From Enterococcus phoeniculicola ATCC BAA-412 (GTDB taxonomy: Bacteria; Bacillota; Bacilli; Lactobacillales; Enterococcaceae): a stretch of 64,000 nucleotides of DNA. The notes under the pieces were generated by a model. It searched no databases. It was not told the origin of the DNA and worked only from the letters and a program-made list of their open reading frames with translations. A program made the translations under genes and the position numbers. Location: assembly GCF_000407505.1 (NCBI RefSeq), contig NZ_ASWE01000002.1, positions 186,001 to 250,000 on the forward strand, in the 5' to 3' direction. Positions 43,863 to 53,262 of the stretch are shown piece after piece (positions within the stretch are counted from its first letter, which is position 1; every line of letters begins with the position of its first letter).

Positions 43863-46550
43863 GTGCGAAACGTTCCTAACTGAAAAGGTTAGGCACACAA
43901 GTTCTTCTTGTGGAGAACTGATAATTTGAGGAGTGAAATGAAGGCGTAACGTCCTGAAGCGCTCCCTCTAATACTCCGATTGGCAATTCTCTTGGTTAGA
44001 AAATGGATTGTCAAAAGCTCGGTGAAGTCGGCTGAGAGTTACCGTCATTGCTTAACAGCAATCGAAAGTCGTCCAGCGGTGGACGGTGTAACCCATAGGC
44101 CGGGAGTCCACAAATTACTCATGGTGAGAATGTGCAACTGCACTGACAAACTTGCGAATGTACGAATCTATAGGCTTGGGGTACAGAAATGTATCTTTCC
44201 CGCACAAATATAATTGTGACAAAGGGTGTGACTTGTGGTTTAGTAAGAATCGTAGATATGAATAGCCACGCAATGTTAAAGGTATTGGAAAGTCACAGGT
44301 TCAGAGTGAGCACCTAAAAGTAAATGTACGGATAAAATTATCGGAACGTTGAAAGCTAGTGACGTTGAGGACTAACCTCCTGTGAAACGGTTGAGACGAA
44401 GAATAATAAGCTCATTTACACTAGTGAGAGTAGTGGCACAGTACCTATGAAGCAGTGATAACAAGCTGTGGAGGGATAGCCACAAGTCAATTAGTTCTAC
44501 TAACAGTTACGATGCAATCCATAGAATCGAGTACGACAAAATAAACACCGACATCCGAAAGGGGGCGGTGCTATGGAGAATGTATCAGCATCACATTCAA
44601 TCCGTCATATGGAATATTATGGCATGATTGATAGCTTTGACGATCTATACAAAGCAAGTAGCGATAACCAGACTTTCAGCAATCTTATGGAAATCGTCAC
44701 TTCACCTAATAACATCCTATTAGCGTATAGAAATGTGAAGGGAAACTCTGGGAGTGTATCCCCAGGCGTTGACAACAAAAATATTGATGACTTGAAAGAC
44801 ATACCTAATACTGATTTTATCAAAATCGTGCAAGCAAAATTTTCAGAATACAAACCACAACCAGTTAAAAGAGTGGAAATTCCTAAGCCAAATGGGAAAA
44901 CTCGCCCACTAGGCATTCCAACTATCTGGGACAGAATCATCCAACAATGTTTACTGCAAGTCTTAGAGCCTGTCATGGAAGCAAAATTTCATGATAAAAA
45001 TTATGGTTTCCGACCTAATCGGTCGGCACATCATGCTTTCTCTCAAGCAGTACGGCTAGCACAAGTGTGTAAACTTACTTTTGTAGTAGATATAGACATC
45101 AAGGGATTCTTTGATAACGTAAATCACTCAAAACTTATCAAACAACTTTGGACGTTAGGCGTTAAAGATAGGTGGTTACTAGGCGTTATCAGAGCCATGC
45201 TTAAGGCACCGATTATTCATAAGGACGGTCGCATTGAACATCCTAAGAAAGGTACGCCACAAGGCGGAATCCTCTCCCCACTTCTAGCCAATGTTGTGTT
45301 GAATGAATTGGACTGGTGGATATCATCACAATGGGAAACACACCCAACAAGGCATAATTACGATTGGTATCATGCCGAGAAAAATTATTGGAGTAAAGGC
45401 AACAAATATCGAGCTCTGCGTGGCTCAAAATTAAAAGAAATTTTCATCGTGAGATATGCCGACGATTTTAAAATCTTTTGCAGAAAACGAAGTGACGCAG
45501 ATAAAATCTTCTTAGCCACCAAATCATGGTTAAAAGAACGTCTAAAACTTGATATCAGCCTAGAAAAGTCAAAAGTGGTAAATCTGAAAAAACAGAAATC
45601 CGAATTTCTCGGCTTCACTATGAAATTGATGCGAAAAAGAAAGAGCTTCGTCATCGAAACCCATATGTGTGCCAAAGCCATGAAAAAAGTTTCTGATAAC
45701 TTAGCGAGACAGGTAAAGGTAATTCAGCACTCCCCTACCAATGAGGAGCTACAAAAGCAACTAACGAAATACAACTCTATGGTGATTGGTATCCATCAAT
45801 ATTACAAAAAGGCTACCCACATAAGCGTGGATTGTCCGAAAATTAATCAGCGCATAATGATTATTATCAAGAATCGACTGGATGTTAAGAAAACTGGACA
45901 ACCGCCTAGTGATTTCGTTAAGAAAAACTACGCTCGTTCAAAGCAGTTAAGATGGATTAATGGCTACCCAATGATTCCTCTAGGATTCATCAAACATAGT
46001 CATACATCATTACCTAAAATGGGAATCTGCAAGTATACGCCCGAAGGGCGAATACTAATTCATAAATATCTTACCTTTCCAATTGATATTATCAACCAAC
46101 TCATGAATATGGAAAAGACTGATGAAAGCATCGAGTTCAGGGACAATCGTGTTTCTAAGTATTCTACACAACGCGGAAGATGTCGCATAACGAAAGAGTT
46201 CTTAGAGCTGGCAGATATATATTGTCATCGAATCATCCCAAAAAATCTCGGTGGAAAAGATAACTTTCAAAATCTAGTTATTGTTCACCAGGACATTCAC
46301 ACACTTATTCATGAAGAAGATAATCAGAGAGCTTCAGTCCTTATAACAAAATTAGGGATTACTAACACTCAACTTGAAATAATCAATCAGTTCCGAAAAA
46401 AAGCAAAAAATTGTGAGTTGTCGCTGAATCTATAACTGTATGATAACTGTTAGTAGACATTGATGGAACGCCGTATGCGGTGAAAGTCGCACGTACGGTG
46501 TGGAGCGGGGGAAAATCTGGAGATTACATCAAAAGATTACCTATCGCTAT
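43863..46550 (+). mobile_element. group II intron with encoded maturase, 2,688 bp
   Basis: The 5' end is GTGCG (group II consensus GUGYG) and the 3' end is ...CGCTAT. Domain V is visible at about 46468-46503 (GCCGTATGCGGTGAAAGTCG and its partner CGCACGTACGGTGTG), followed by a domain VI hairpin (AGCGGGGG ... CTATCGCT). The 5' 710 bases form domains I-IV and encode nothing supported. The ends are fixed exactly by the frame of the interrupted polymerase. It lies in the sense orientation, as required for splicing. Its base composition is richer in GC than its surroundings, a sign of transfer. Confidence 0.95.
44573..46435 (+). CDS. ltrA: group II intron reverse transcriptase/maturase with HNH domain
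   Basis: A 620-residue LtrA-like protein encoded in intron domain IV. Reverse transcriptase blocks run from about 70 to 350 (KPNGKTRPLGIPTIWDRIIQ, GFRPNRSAHHAF, GTPQGGILSPLLANV and the active site VRYADDFKIF near 296). The X/maturase domain follows (about 390-500). The C-terminal HNH endonuclease has CHRIIPKNLGGKDNFQNLV and HQDIHTLIH. All key residues look intact, so splicing and retrohoming ability are likely. ATG 44573 follows AAAGGGGG. The symbol is that of the family prototype. Confidence 0.95.
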   Translation: MENVSASHSIRHMEYYGMIDSFDDLYKASSDNQTFSNLMEIVTSPNNILLAYRNVKGNSGSVSPGVDNKNIDDLKDIPNTDFIKIVQAKFSEYKPQPVKRVEIPKPNGKTRPLGIPTIWDRIIQQCLLQVLEPVMEAKFHDKNYGFRPNRSAHHAFSQAVRLAQVCKLTFVVDIDIKGFFDNVNHSKLIKQLWTLGVKDRWLLGVIRAMLKAPIIHKDGRIEHPKKGTPQGGILSPLLANVVLNELDWWISSQWETHPTRHNYDWYHAEKNYWSKGNKYRALRGSKLKEIFIVRYADDFKIFCRKRSDADKIFLATKSWLKERLKLDISLEKSKVVNLKKQKSEFLGFTMKLMRKRKSFVIETHMCAKAMKKVSDNLARQVKVIQHSPTNEELQKQLTKYNSMVIGIHQYYKKATHISVDCPKINQRIMIIIKNRLDVKKTGQPPSDFVKKNYARSKQLRWINGYPMIPLGFIKHSHTSLPKMGICKYTPEGRILIHKYLTFPIDIINQLMNMEKTDESIEFRDNRVSKYSTQRGRCRITKEFLELADIYCHRIIPKNLGGKDNFQNLVIVHQDIHTLIHEEDNQRASVLITKLGITNTQLEIINQFRKKAKNCELSLNL

Positions 46551-47827
46551 CCTCAGTAGAATGTGTGTCCAGAGGACTAAATCCTTTAAACACAATGCTC
46601 GTAGTAATGAGCCATGCGGACAACACTGGAAGTGGTCTGGTACTAGCGGCTTCTCCTAGAGCTAAAACAGTTTTAAAGATATCAAATGTTTCAAGAGGAT
46701 TTGAAATACCAAATCATCCAGATCTTATTATTGTTCCACCAAGGATGAATTTATATATAAAAGAAAATTTAAAAATTAATGCTATCTTTAATCGTTATGT
46801 AGCAGATAATGATTTATACAATTATTCAATTGATGAGTCAATACTTGATGTTACAGCTTCATTAAATTTATTTGTACCTGCAAAAATAAGTCGAAGTGAG
46901 AAAAGAAAAATTTTAGCTGAAAAGATTCAAAGCCATGTAAAGCAAGAAATGGGATTGATAGTAACTGTTGGAATTGGAGATAATCCACTACTAGCAAAAC
47001 TTGCATTGGATAATGCAGCAAAACATAACCCAACTTTTATTGCAGAATGGACTTATGCAGATATTGCCACTACGGTTTGGGAAATTAAGGAACTCTCAGA
47101 ATTTTGGGGGATTGGTAATCAGACGGAAAAAAAATTAAAAATGATGGGAATTAGAAATGTAAAGGAACTGGCTAATGAGAATCCTTGGCGCCTGAAGATG
47201 AGATTTGGAGTTATTGGATTACAGCTTTATGCACATGCCAATGGTATTGATCGCTCTAGATTATCAGAACCTTATAAACCTTTAGAAAAATCATTTGGAA
47301 ATAGTCAAGTATTGGATAGAGATTATGTTAGGCAAGAAGAAATAGAAACTGTTATTAAAGAAATGGCCGATCAAGTAGCAACAAGAATTAGAAAGCATCA
47401 TTGTCAGACCGGCTGTATTCAATTATATATTGGTTATTCGCTTGCTGAAACTGAGAAAGGTTTTTCACGCCAAATGAAAATACCTATAACTGATAATACA
47501 CATAAATTAACGGAATATTGTTTACAGTTATTTAGAAAATACTATACAGGGAAAAATGTTCGATATTTAGGGGTTACCTATAAAAAATTAGTCTACACAG
47601 AAGCCGTTCAATTGGATTTATTTAGTTCAAATGAAGAATCAGTGTCACAAGAAAAGTTAGACAAAATTGTTGACAGGATTAGGGAACAGTATGGTTATAC
47701 GAAATTAATACATGCGTCCAGCCTAACAGATGGTGGAAGAGCTGTTAAACGAGCTTCATTAGTTGGTGGACATGCAGGTGGATTAACTGGTATGGACATA
47801 AAAAATATGGAGGATGAAGAAAGTTGA
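46551..47827 (+). CDS. Y-family DNA polymerase (UmuC/UvrX-like), exon 2
   Basis: The exon starts CC-TCA-GTA-GAA-TGT, completing the Ala codon and giving ASVECVSRGLNPLNTM. It encodes about 425 residues: the palm region with the second catalytic motif (NYSIDESILDVTA), the helix-hairpin-helix region (LSEFWGIGNQTEKKLKMMGI) and the little-finger domain (about 250-360). Damage-tolerant synthesis is the expected role, as for UvrX/UvrA-type plasmid polymerases. The YolD-like gene overlaps its stop. Without intron splicing only a short N-terminal peptide would be made. Confidence 0.92.
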
Positions 47828-48180
47828 GTCTTATGGATAACTACGAGGATAGAGGCATGGTTAAATGGGCCGGGTTCTACCTTTCTGAACACACTGCTGC
47901 TCTTGCTGAAGATAGAATGGCTAAGTTAAACAAATCAAGAAAAAAAAGCAAATTATCTTCTCAAGAAATTAGTGAACTATTACATCATGCGCAAGTTCAT
48001 AATAAGACTATTGCAATTCAAAGAGAAGAATTAGATGGTGAAGGGAACTATCCTGCGGATATTGTTGGAAAAATTGATGGATATGATTCTTTAGGTATTT
48101 ATATTAGCTTGACTAAAATTGATTACGATGAAATTCGTAATGTAGAAATTATTCATCTTGAAAAGTGGAGTCAAGTATAA
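47824..48180 (+). CDS. YolD-like family protein
   Basis: A 118-residue protein. The pattern DRGMVKWAGFYLSEHTAAL, then a helical linker and a C-terminal beta-rich part (ISLTKIDYDEIRNVEIIHLE), fits the YolD family that accompanies UvrX-type polymerases. TTG 47824 overlaps the polymerase stop and lies 10 bases after GGAGG. Same SOS-controlled transcript. Probably a UmuD-like partner, which remains unproven for the family. Confidence 0.85.
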   Translation: MSLMDNYEDRGMVKWAGFYLSEHTAALAEDRMAKLNKSRKKSKLSSQEISELLHHAQVHNKTIAIQREELDGEGNYPADIVGKIDGYDSLGIYISLTKIDYDEIRNVEIIHLEKWSQV

Positions 48181-48187
48181 TCTATAT

Positions 48188-48241
48188 AGAATAGATGGGA
48201 TTTTTATAAGCAAAATTCCCATCTATTTTTTCTAGGAATTA
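48188..48241. terminator. bidirectional terminator
   Basis: AATAGATGGGATTTT pairs with AAAATTCCCATCTATT (one bulge), followed by TTTTTT on the plus strand and A/T-rich sequence on the other. It lies between the convergent YolD-like and Mga-like genes. Confidence 0.85.
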
Positions 48242-48247
48242 TTAAAA

Positions 48248-49774
48248 TTAATCGAGTAGCTTTAGTTGATGTTCATGCACAAATGCATAGAGCTGTTCCC
48301 AGCGATTTTTATTTGTTAGATTGTCAAAATAAAAATACTTTGTACTTTGATATGTTTCTTCGTAGAAATCTGAAATTATAATGTCAGCAGAGCTTATCTC
48401 AGTTGAAAACCGAATCTTTTCTTCGCCAAAAACTCTTGTGAGCCAAGATTCGATATTTATTTGACCATATAAATTTTTAGAAAACTGAATATAAATATTT
48501 AATTTATCTTTGATACTGTCATAGATGAAATAATCAAATATGGTACACAACAAATTTAAATGGTAGCTAGATATAGATGATTTAGAAGTAGATGGATTTT
48601 CAGAAAGAAATTTTTCTAAAAAATTTTTTATCTTTTTTTGTAATTTAGTTTGTTGAATACTAACGTCAGGATTGATATAAAGTAATTGTTGTAATCTTGA
48701 GGAGTCAAAACCGACGTAAAATATATTTGCAAAAAAAAGAGTTAAAAAATAGAGCAGGCGAAAATGGATTTCTTCTGAAAGGTCATTTCTTTTCGTTTCG
48801 GGAAATTGTTTATAAAATGACAAAATAATTATTTTACAGTAATCAACTAAAACATTGTTTTCCTGTTCATTAATTTTTTTCCCTATTCGTATTTGAGCTT
48901 GTTTAGTGTCCGACATTGCATTAAATATTCGTTGTACATAGTTGAAAAACAAATAGGTGTCTTTTGTTACTAAGCTGCTCTCTGTAAATTCAAATGATTT
49001 TCTTAAAGGATGAGATAAATCTTTTTCCGCCATAAACACTGACAATACATCAGCAAAGTCTTTTTCTATTAGGATTTCCTTTAAACTAATACTTTTTTGA
49101 TTAAAAATTGCAAGAGAATAGAAAAATTTGGTTTGCTTAGCCAAGGAAAGATTTAATAGTTCTTCTAACTCTTTAGGGCTGCAATATAAATAAAGCTCTT
49201 CCATTGTTACATTTGGAAATATCCATTCTAATCCTTGATAAATACTAAAATAAAAATGTAGTTCAAATAGAAACACAGACATAGTATTTCCAATTATAGA
49301 GATTTTGGTATTTGTTTGATTTTCTACTGCAACAAACTCGGTATGTAAATCAAACATTTCTAAATTTTTATTTGTTGATTGTAACAATTTGTAGACGTAA
49401 GGGCTACTTATCGCCAATTCTTTTGTAATTTTATCAATAGATAGTGGGTGAGGTATAGTAGAGAATAAATTGCTTATTAATTTAAACTGAATAGAGTTCT
49501 CATGATAAAAAAGATTGATTTTTTTTAAGACGTAGATGTTGTTTAGCGGGGTAGGATTGTTTAACAAATAACCATCTTTAAGAGTAACTACTTTTATATT
49601 TTGAAAACCATTAATTTTACTCAATGTTTCATTAAGTGATTGAATATGTCGCTTAATTGTTGAGATAGACATATTTAGTTGCTTCAATAAGTCCTTTTTT
49701 CTGCTATAATTCTTTTCTTCAATTAAAATTTTTAGAATAGATAATTCACCTATTTCTCTTTTTGTCAGTAGCAT
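48248..49774 (-). CDS. Mga-like transcriptional regulator
   Basis: A 508-residue protein with N-terminal winged helix-turn-helix regions (about residues 1-60, KKDLLKQLNMSISTIKRHIQ, and about 95-130, LSIDKITKELAISSPYVYKL). A long, mostly helical middle follows, with a C-terminal region like a PTS EIIB/PRD fold (IRFSTEISSADIIISDFYEE). That is the layout of Mga/AtxA-type virulence regulators. It is transcribed away from the secreted Ig-repeat gene, a likely target. ATG at 49774. Confidence 0.82.
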   Translation of the reverse strand: MLLTKREIGELSILKILIEEKNYSRKKDLLKQLNMSISTIKRHIQSLNETLSKINGFQNIKVVTLKDGYLLNNPTPLNNIYVLKKINLFYHENSIQFKLISNLFSTIPHPLSIDKITKELAISSPYVYKLLQSTNKNLEMFDLHTEFVAVENQTNTKISIIGNTMSVFLFELHFYFSIYQGLEWIFPNVTMEELYLYCSPKELEELLNLSLAKQTKFFYSLAIFNQKSISLKEILIEKDFADVLSVFMAEKDLSHPLRKSFEFTESSLVTKDTYLFFNYVQRIFNAMSDTKQAQIRIGKKINEQENNVLVDYCKIIILSFYKQFPETKRNDLSEEIHFRLLYFLTLFFANIFYVGFDSSRLQQLLYINPDVSIQQTKLQKKIKNFLEKFLSENPSTSKSSISSYHLNLLCTIFDYFIYDSIKDKLNIYIQFSKNLYGQINIESWLTRVFGEEKIRFSTEISSADIIISDFYEETYQSTKYFYFDNLTNKNRWEQLYAFVHEHQLKLLD

Positions 49775-50123
49775 AAAATAAAAATCCTTCTTTCAATTAT
49801 CATGATGAATTCAACTCAAATAAAAAAAATATATCATTAATCAAAACTTAAATAAACGTTGTTGTTTATACAAGAACGAGCTATATTTGTTCAAAAGAGG
49901 TTAATATAGCGGGTAACTTTTACTGGTTTAGTCATAAAGTACCTACATCTAAAAAAAACAATTCGAAGTAAATGAATTAACTCTATAGATACTAGTTAGA
50001 TTATACAATATTGATTCAAAGCAGCTTGATAAAAGAAAATACGATTTATATATTTTTCAAGTTGAAAAGGCTATCATTTTGTAGAGGGAAGTTTTTGCTA
50101 TAGAAAAAAGAAAGGAGTAAAAA
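49775..50123. other. divergent intergenic region
   Basis: AT-rich sequence between the Mga-like gene and the secreted protein gene, holding both promoters. An imperfect inverted repeat GAACGA-n7-TTGTTC lies near 49875 and a TATACAAT-like -10 near 50003. No gene is supported. Confidence 0.5.
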
Positions 50124-50159
50124 ATGAAAGAAACTAATCCTAAAAAATTTAAAATATAA
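50124..50159 (+). CDS. 11-codon upstream reading frame
   Basis: AAAGGAG is followed by ATG 50124, giving MKETNPKKFKI and TAA 13 bases before the secreted-protein ATG. The ribosome-binding site is better placed than that of the main gene. It could couple translation to the downstream gene, or be a remnant. Confidence 0.35.
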   Translation: MKETNPKKFKI

Positions 50160-50172
50160 GGAAGTGAATGGA

Positions 50173-51897
50173 ATGATGAAAAAAAATGTAATTATAGGTA
50201 TGATTGCAGTTAGTTTAATCGGTATAGGAATATTAACTGCTTTTAGTGGTTCGGTATTCGCCGAAGAAACTAGTTTATCAGAAGCAAATTCAACAGAGAA
50301 CGTAAAAGACCCAAAAATTATTTCAGGCGGTGCGTTAAGTGGTTCGGGCACTGGAGTCAACGGGTTACAGTTGCTAGCAGGTGGACTAGTAACAACTGGA
50401 GAAATTGACTTGCACTATGATGGATGGTCGATTGGAATTGGTGGTATTACAACATCAGTAGATTATGTTCTGCAATTACCAAAAGAATTTCGAGAACTCG
50501 CTAAAACCGATAGCTTTTTAAATGCCTTAAGTGCTTCTATACAAGTCAACAGCGGTACAGTACACAACTACAATCGTTCAGACTTTCAGGTAGAATCAGA
50601 TGGAACTGTTCTACGAATTTCACATGCTCCTGCATATTTTTGGTTGATAGGTGAGAGAATCCAAGTCGAAGTCCAAATGGATTTAGGCAAAGCGATAACA
50701 GAAAGTGGAGTTAGAATCCCTAATGCAGAAAATAATACTAATTATGAATTTGTAGGTGGTGTTGTCGAAAGTGGAGCTATCTTAGATTGGGATTTAATTG
50801 GAAGTAAGAATGACTCTTATACATTGCCAACGTCTACGCTCGACCCTGGCTGGGAAATAGTTCAAGAAACGCCAACAATAGAAACGGTCTATGATACAGA
50901 TACGACAGTTTCAGGAGTTGGTATTCCAGGAGCAGATGTTCAGGTTAAAGTTGGGAACCAAATCATCGGTACTGGTAAAGTCGATAATACAGGTATCTAC
51001 CATATAACGATTTCAAAACAAAATTCAGGGACTACAATTAGTGTTTCACAAAATGGTGGCGTTGGTTGGAGTTCATCAGCAACAACAATTGTCCAACATA
51101 AAGAAGCCGACCTGGTAGCACCAATTGTCGACGAACCAATTTATGATACGGATACTGTTTTATCAGGCACTGGTTCAGTCGTTGGTAACACTATTATAGT
51201 AAAAGATAAAAACGGGAATGAAATAGGGCGAGGGTTAGTTCAAGCGGATCTAAGTTATTCAGTAACAATCCCTAAACAAAATGCGTATACACTCCTACAC
51301 GTAACAGAGACAAATGGGCAAGAAACGAGTCCATCAACTGACGTAGTTGTGCAACATAAAAATGAAATTAACATTCCAGCACCACAAGTAAATGAACCAG
51401 TCACTGAGAATGATACAAGTGTTACTGGTACAGGCTCTTTTGCAGGAGACACGATTATAATTACAGATAAAAATGGGAACGAGATTGGTAAAGGTACTGT
51501 TCAAGCTGATTTAAGTTACTCAGTGACTATTCCACCGCAACCAGCTTATACAATTCTACATGTTACGGAAACAAATGGAACAGTTACAAGTCCTTCAACA
51601 GAAATTACAGTGCATACCAATACTGCACCAACCGAAGGAATTACTTCATTAGACCCGTATTCAATTACAACTAATGACGGTTTCATTCATGGGACATACT
51701 CGGGTAATTCCACTGCATTTGTAGTCGTGAGTGTTGACGGTGTTGATAGTGCTAAAATTAATGTGTCGCCTGGAGGGGGAGCATTTGTATATTATATTCA
51801 AAACTTGATAACTTCGCCAAATCAAACGGTCATTGTTCATTTACTTGACGGATTTGGGAATACAATTGATAGTAAACAAGTGACATTGTTGCCATAA
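50173..51897 (+). CDS. secreted Ig-like repeat protein
   Basis: A 574-residue exported protein. The signal peptide (MMKKNVIIGMIAVSLIGIGI... to about residue 30, ending VFAEE) is followed by an N-terminal domain of about 200 residues (YDGWSIGIGGITTSVDYVLQ). At least three bacterial Ig-like repeats come next: one with VYDTDTTVSGVG, then two close copies with SGTGS/TGTGS..., KDKNGNEIGRG / TDKNGNEIGKG and LHVTETNG. A last domain ends at VTLLP. There is no LPxTG, WxL or membrane anchor, so retention would be non-covalent. ATG 50173 is preferred to GTG 50164 from AAGGA spacing. The divergent Mga-like gene may regulate it. Confidence 0.85.
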   Translation: MMKKNVIIGMIAVSLIGIGILTAFSGSVFAEETSLSEANSTENVKDPKIISGGALSGSGTGVNGLQLLAGGLVTTGEIDLHYDGWSIGIGGITTSVDYVLQLPKEFRELAKTDSFLNALSASIQVNSGTVHNYNRSDFQVESDGTVLRISHAPAYFWLIGERIQVEVQMDLGKAITESGVRIPNAENNTNYEFVGGVVESGAILDWDLIGSKNDSYTLPTSTLDPGWEIVQETPTIETVYDTDTTVSGVGIPGADVQVKVGNQIIGTGKVDNTGIYHITISKQNSGTTISVSQNGGVGWSSSATTIVQHKEADLVAPIVDEPIYDTDTVLSGTGSVVGNTIIVKDKNGNEIGRGLVQADLSYSVTIPKQNAYTLLHVTETNGQETSPSTDVVVQHKNEINIPAPQVNEPVTENDTSVTGTGSFAGDTIIITDKNGNEIGKGTVQADLSYSVTIPPQPAYTILHVTETNGTVTSPSTEITVHTNTAPTEGITSLDPYSITTNDGFIHGTYSGNSTAFVVVSVDGVDSAKINVSPGGGAFVYYIQNLITSPNQTVIVHLLDGFGNTIDSKQVTLLP

Positions 51898-51930
51898 AAA
51901 AGCTTATATATTTCATGCTAAAAAACGAAA

Positions 51931-51963
51931 AAGGACTGACTCTTAAAGTTAGTCCTTTTTTTG
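51931..51963. terminator. bidirectional terminator
   Basis: AAGGACTGACT-cttaa-AGTTAGTCCTT (one G-U pair) is flanked by A and T runs. It lies between the convergent secreted-protein gene and mnaA and would serve both. Confidence 0.9.
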
Positions 51964-51967
51964 CGTT

Positions 51968-53080
51968 CTATTTTGAAGAAAAAGTGTGAACCAGTCCATC
52001 TATAATCTTTTGGCTAGCATTTCCGTCCCCATAAGGATTAACTATACTGCACATTTTTTTATGTGTTTCAGGGTCAAGTAATTTTATAATCTCTTGATAA
52101 ACACTGACTTGATCTGTCCCAACTAGCTTTAGTGTTCCTGCTGAAACGCCTTCTGGTCGTTCTGTTGTATCTCGCAACACAAGAACAGGTACGCCTAAAG
52201 AGGGTGCCTCTTCTTGAACCCCACCTGAATCAGTCAAAATTAAATAACTTCTGGCGGCAAAATTATGGAAATCGACAACGTCTAACGGTTCGATTAAGTG
52301 AACGTTATCCAATGTACCCAGAATTTCTCGTGCTTCTTTTCTTACTTGAGGGTTCTTGTGCATAGGAAACACCACCACTATATCTGCATGCTCTTCTGCA
52401 ATTTTTCGAATGCTACGAAACACACGGTGCATTGATTCTCCTAGATTTTCTCTACGATGCATCGTGACTAGGATTAGCTTTTTTTCTTTCAAATTAGTAG
52501 GTAGGTCAGGATGACTGTAGGTTTTTGAAACGGTATATTTCATAGCATCAATGGCTGTATTTCCTGTAACGAAAATCGCTTCTTTTGGGTGATTTTCTTT
52601 TAATAGATTTTCCGCACTGGTTTTTGTCGGTGCAAAATACAAGTCACTTAACACATCAATCAATTGTCGGTTCATTTCTTCTGGAAACGGGGACCATTTA
52701 TTCCATGTTCTCAAACCTGCTTCCACATGCCCTACAGAAATTTGCTGATAAAAGGCTGCTGTAGCTGTTGCATACGCTGTAGTTGTATCTCCATGAACAA
52801 GAACAACATCAGGTTTTTCTGCTTCTAATACAGGTTTTAGATTCGTTAGAATACGGGTGGTAATATCTGTTAATGTTTGCCCACTTTTCATAATATTTAA
52901 GTCATAGTCTGCGGTAAGGTCAAACACATTCATGACTTGATCGAGCATTTCTCTGTGCTGGGCCGTCACAGCAATCTTTGCATCGAATCGAGGGTCTTTT
53001 GCTAAAGCTTTTACTAGTGGTGCCATTTTGATAGCTTCGGGTCTTGTGCCAAATACAGATAATACCTTAATTTTGTTCAT
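51968..53080 (-). CDS. mnaA: UDP-N-acetylglucosamine 2-epimerase (non-hydrolysing)
   Basis: A 370-residue cytoplasmic enzyme converting UDP-GlcNAc to UDP-ManNAc. Family motifs are FGTRPEAIKMAPL, VLVHGDTTTA, GHVEAGLRTW, PEEMNRQ, TMHRRENLG and LTDSGGVQEEAPSLG with TTERPEG. Length is typical. It is transcribed away from the polysaccharide operon. UDP-ManNAc would feed the TagA-type transferase at 54815. The ATG at 53080 fits the conserved N terminus (MNKIKVLSVFGTRPEA). Confidence 0.95.
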   Translation of the reverse strand: MNKIKVLSVFGTRPEAIKMAPLVKALAKDPRFDAKIAVTAQHREMLDQVMNVFDLTADYDLNIMKSGQTLTDITTRILTNLKPVLEAEKPDVVLVHGDTTTAYATATAAFYQQISVGHVEAGLRTWNKWSPFPEEMNRQLIDVLSDLYFAPTKTSAENLLKENHPKEAIFVTGNTAIDAMKYTVSKTYSHPDLPTNLKEKKLILVTMHRRENLGESMHRVFRSIRKIAEEHADIVVVFPMHKNPQVRKEAREILGTLDNVHLIEPLDVVDFHNFAARSYLILTDSGGVQEEAPSLGVPVLVLRDTTERPEGVSAGTLKLVGTDQVSVYQEIIKLLDPETHKKMCSIVNPYGDGNASQKIIDGLVHTFSSK

Positions 53081-53157
53081 AAAAATATCCTTCTTTCAAA
53101 AAAATTGAAATAAATAACTACATCAAAACAGTATAAAACAATTCCATTGAAGCCGTT

Positions 53158-53193
53158 TCTAAATATTCCTAATTTGGGTTTGGAATATTTAGA
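53158..53193. promoter_or_regulatory. 12-bp perfect inverted repeat in the mnaA/EPS divergent region
   Basis: TCTAAATATTCC and its exact complement GGAATATTTAGA are separated by 12 bases. It lies 78 bases from the mnaA start and about 70 from the first operon gene. It may be an operator or a leader hairpin. Confidence 0.5.
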
Positions 53194-53262
53194 AAATTTT
53201 ATGTCTAATTCATTGTATGATTTACTCGTATCAATTCAAGAATTTAAATGGAGGAATTTAAG

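Larger units (their letters stand above)
13614..48180. mobile_element. conjugative element (ICE or plasmid segment), limits uncertain
   Basis: This span holds a near-complete mating apparatus (VirD4-, VirB4-, VirB6-, VirB3- and VirB1-like proteins), an oriT-like site, a MobP-type relaxase, anti-restriction and methylation genes and an SOS polymerase, almost all on one strand. Flanking genes are of other types (peptide biosynthesis, surface polysaccharide). No integrase, replication protein or direct-repeat attachment site was seen, so ICE versus plasmid and the exact ends remain open. Confidence 0.65.

Noticed and set aside
43980-44213. 77-codon reading frame inside the intron 5' part
   Set aside because: It lies in intron RNA domain I-III sequence, has no ribosome-binding site and no protein-like pattern.
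46565-47827. Separate polymerase gene starting at GTG 46565
   Set aside because: The reading frame continues exactly from exon 1 once the intron is removed; the GTG is an internal Val codon of the ASVECV motif.
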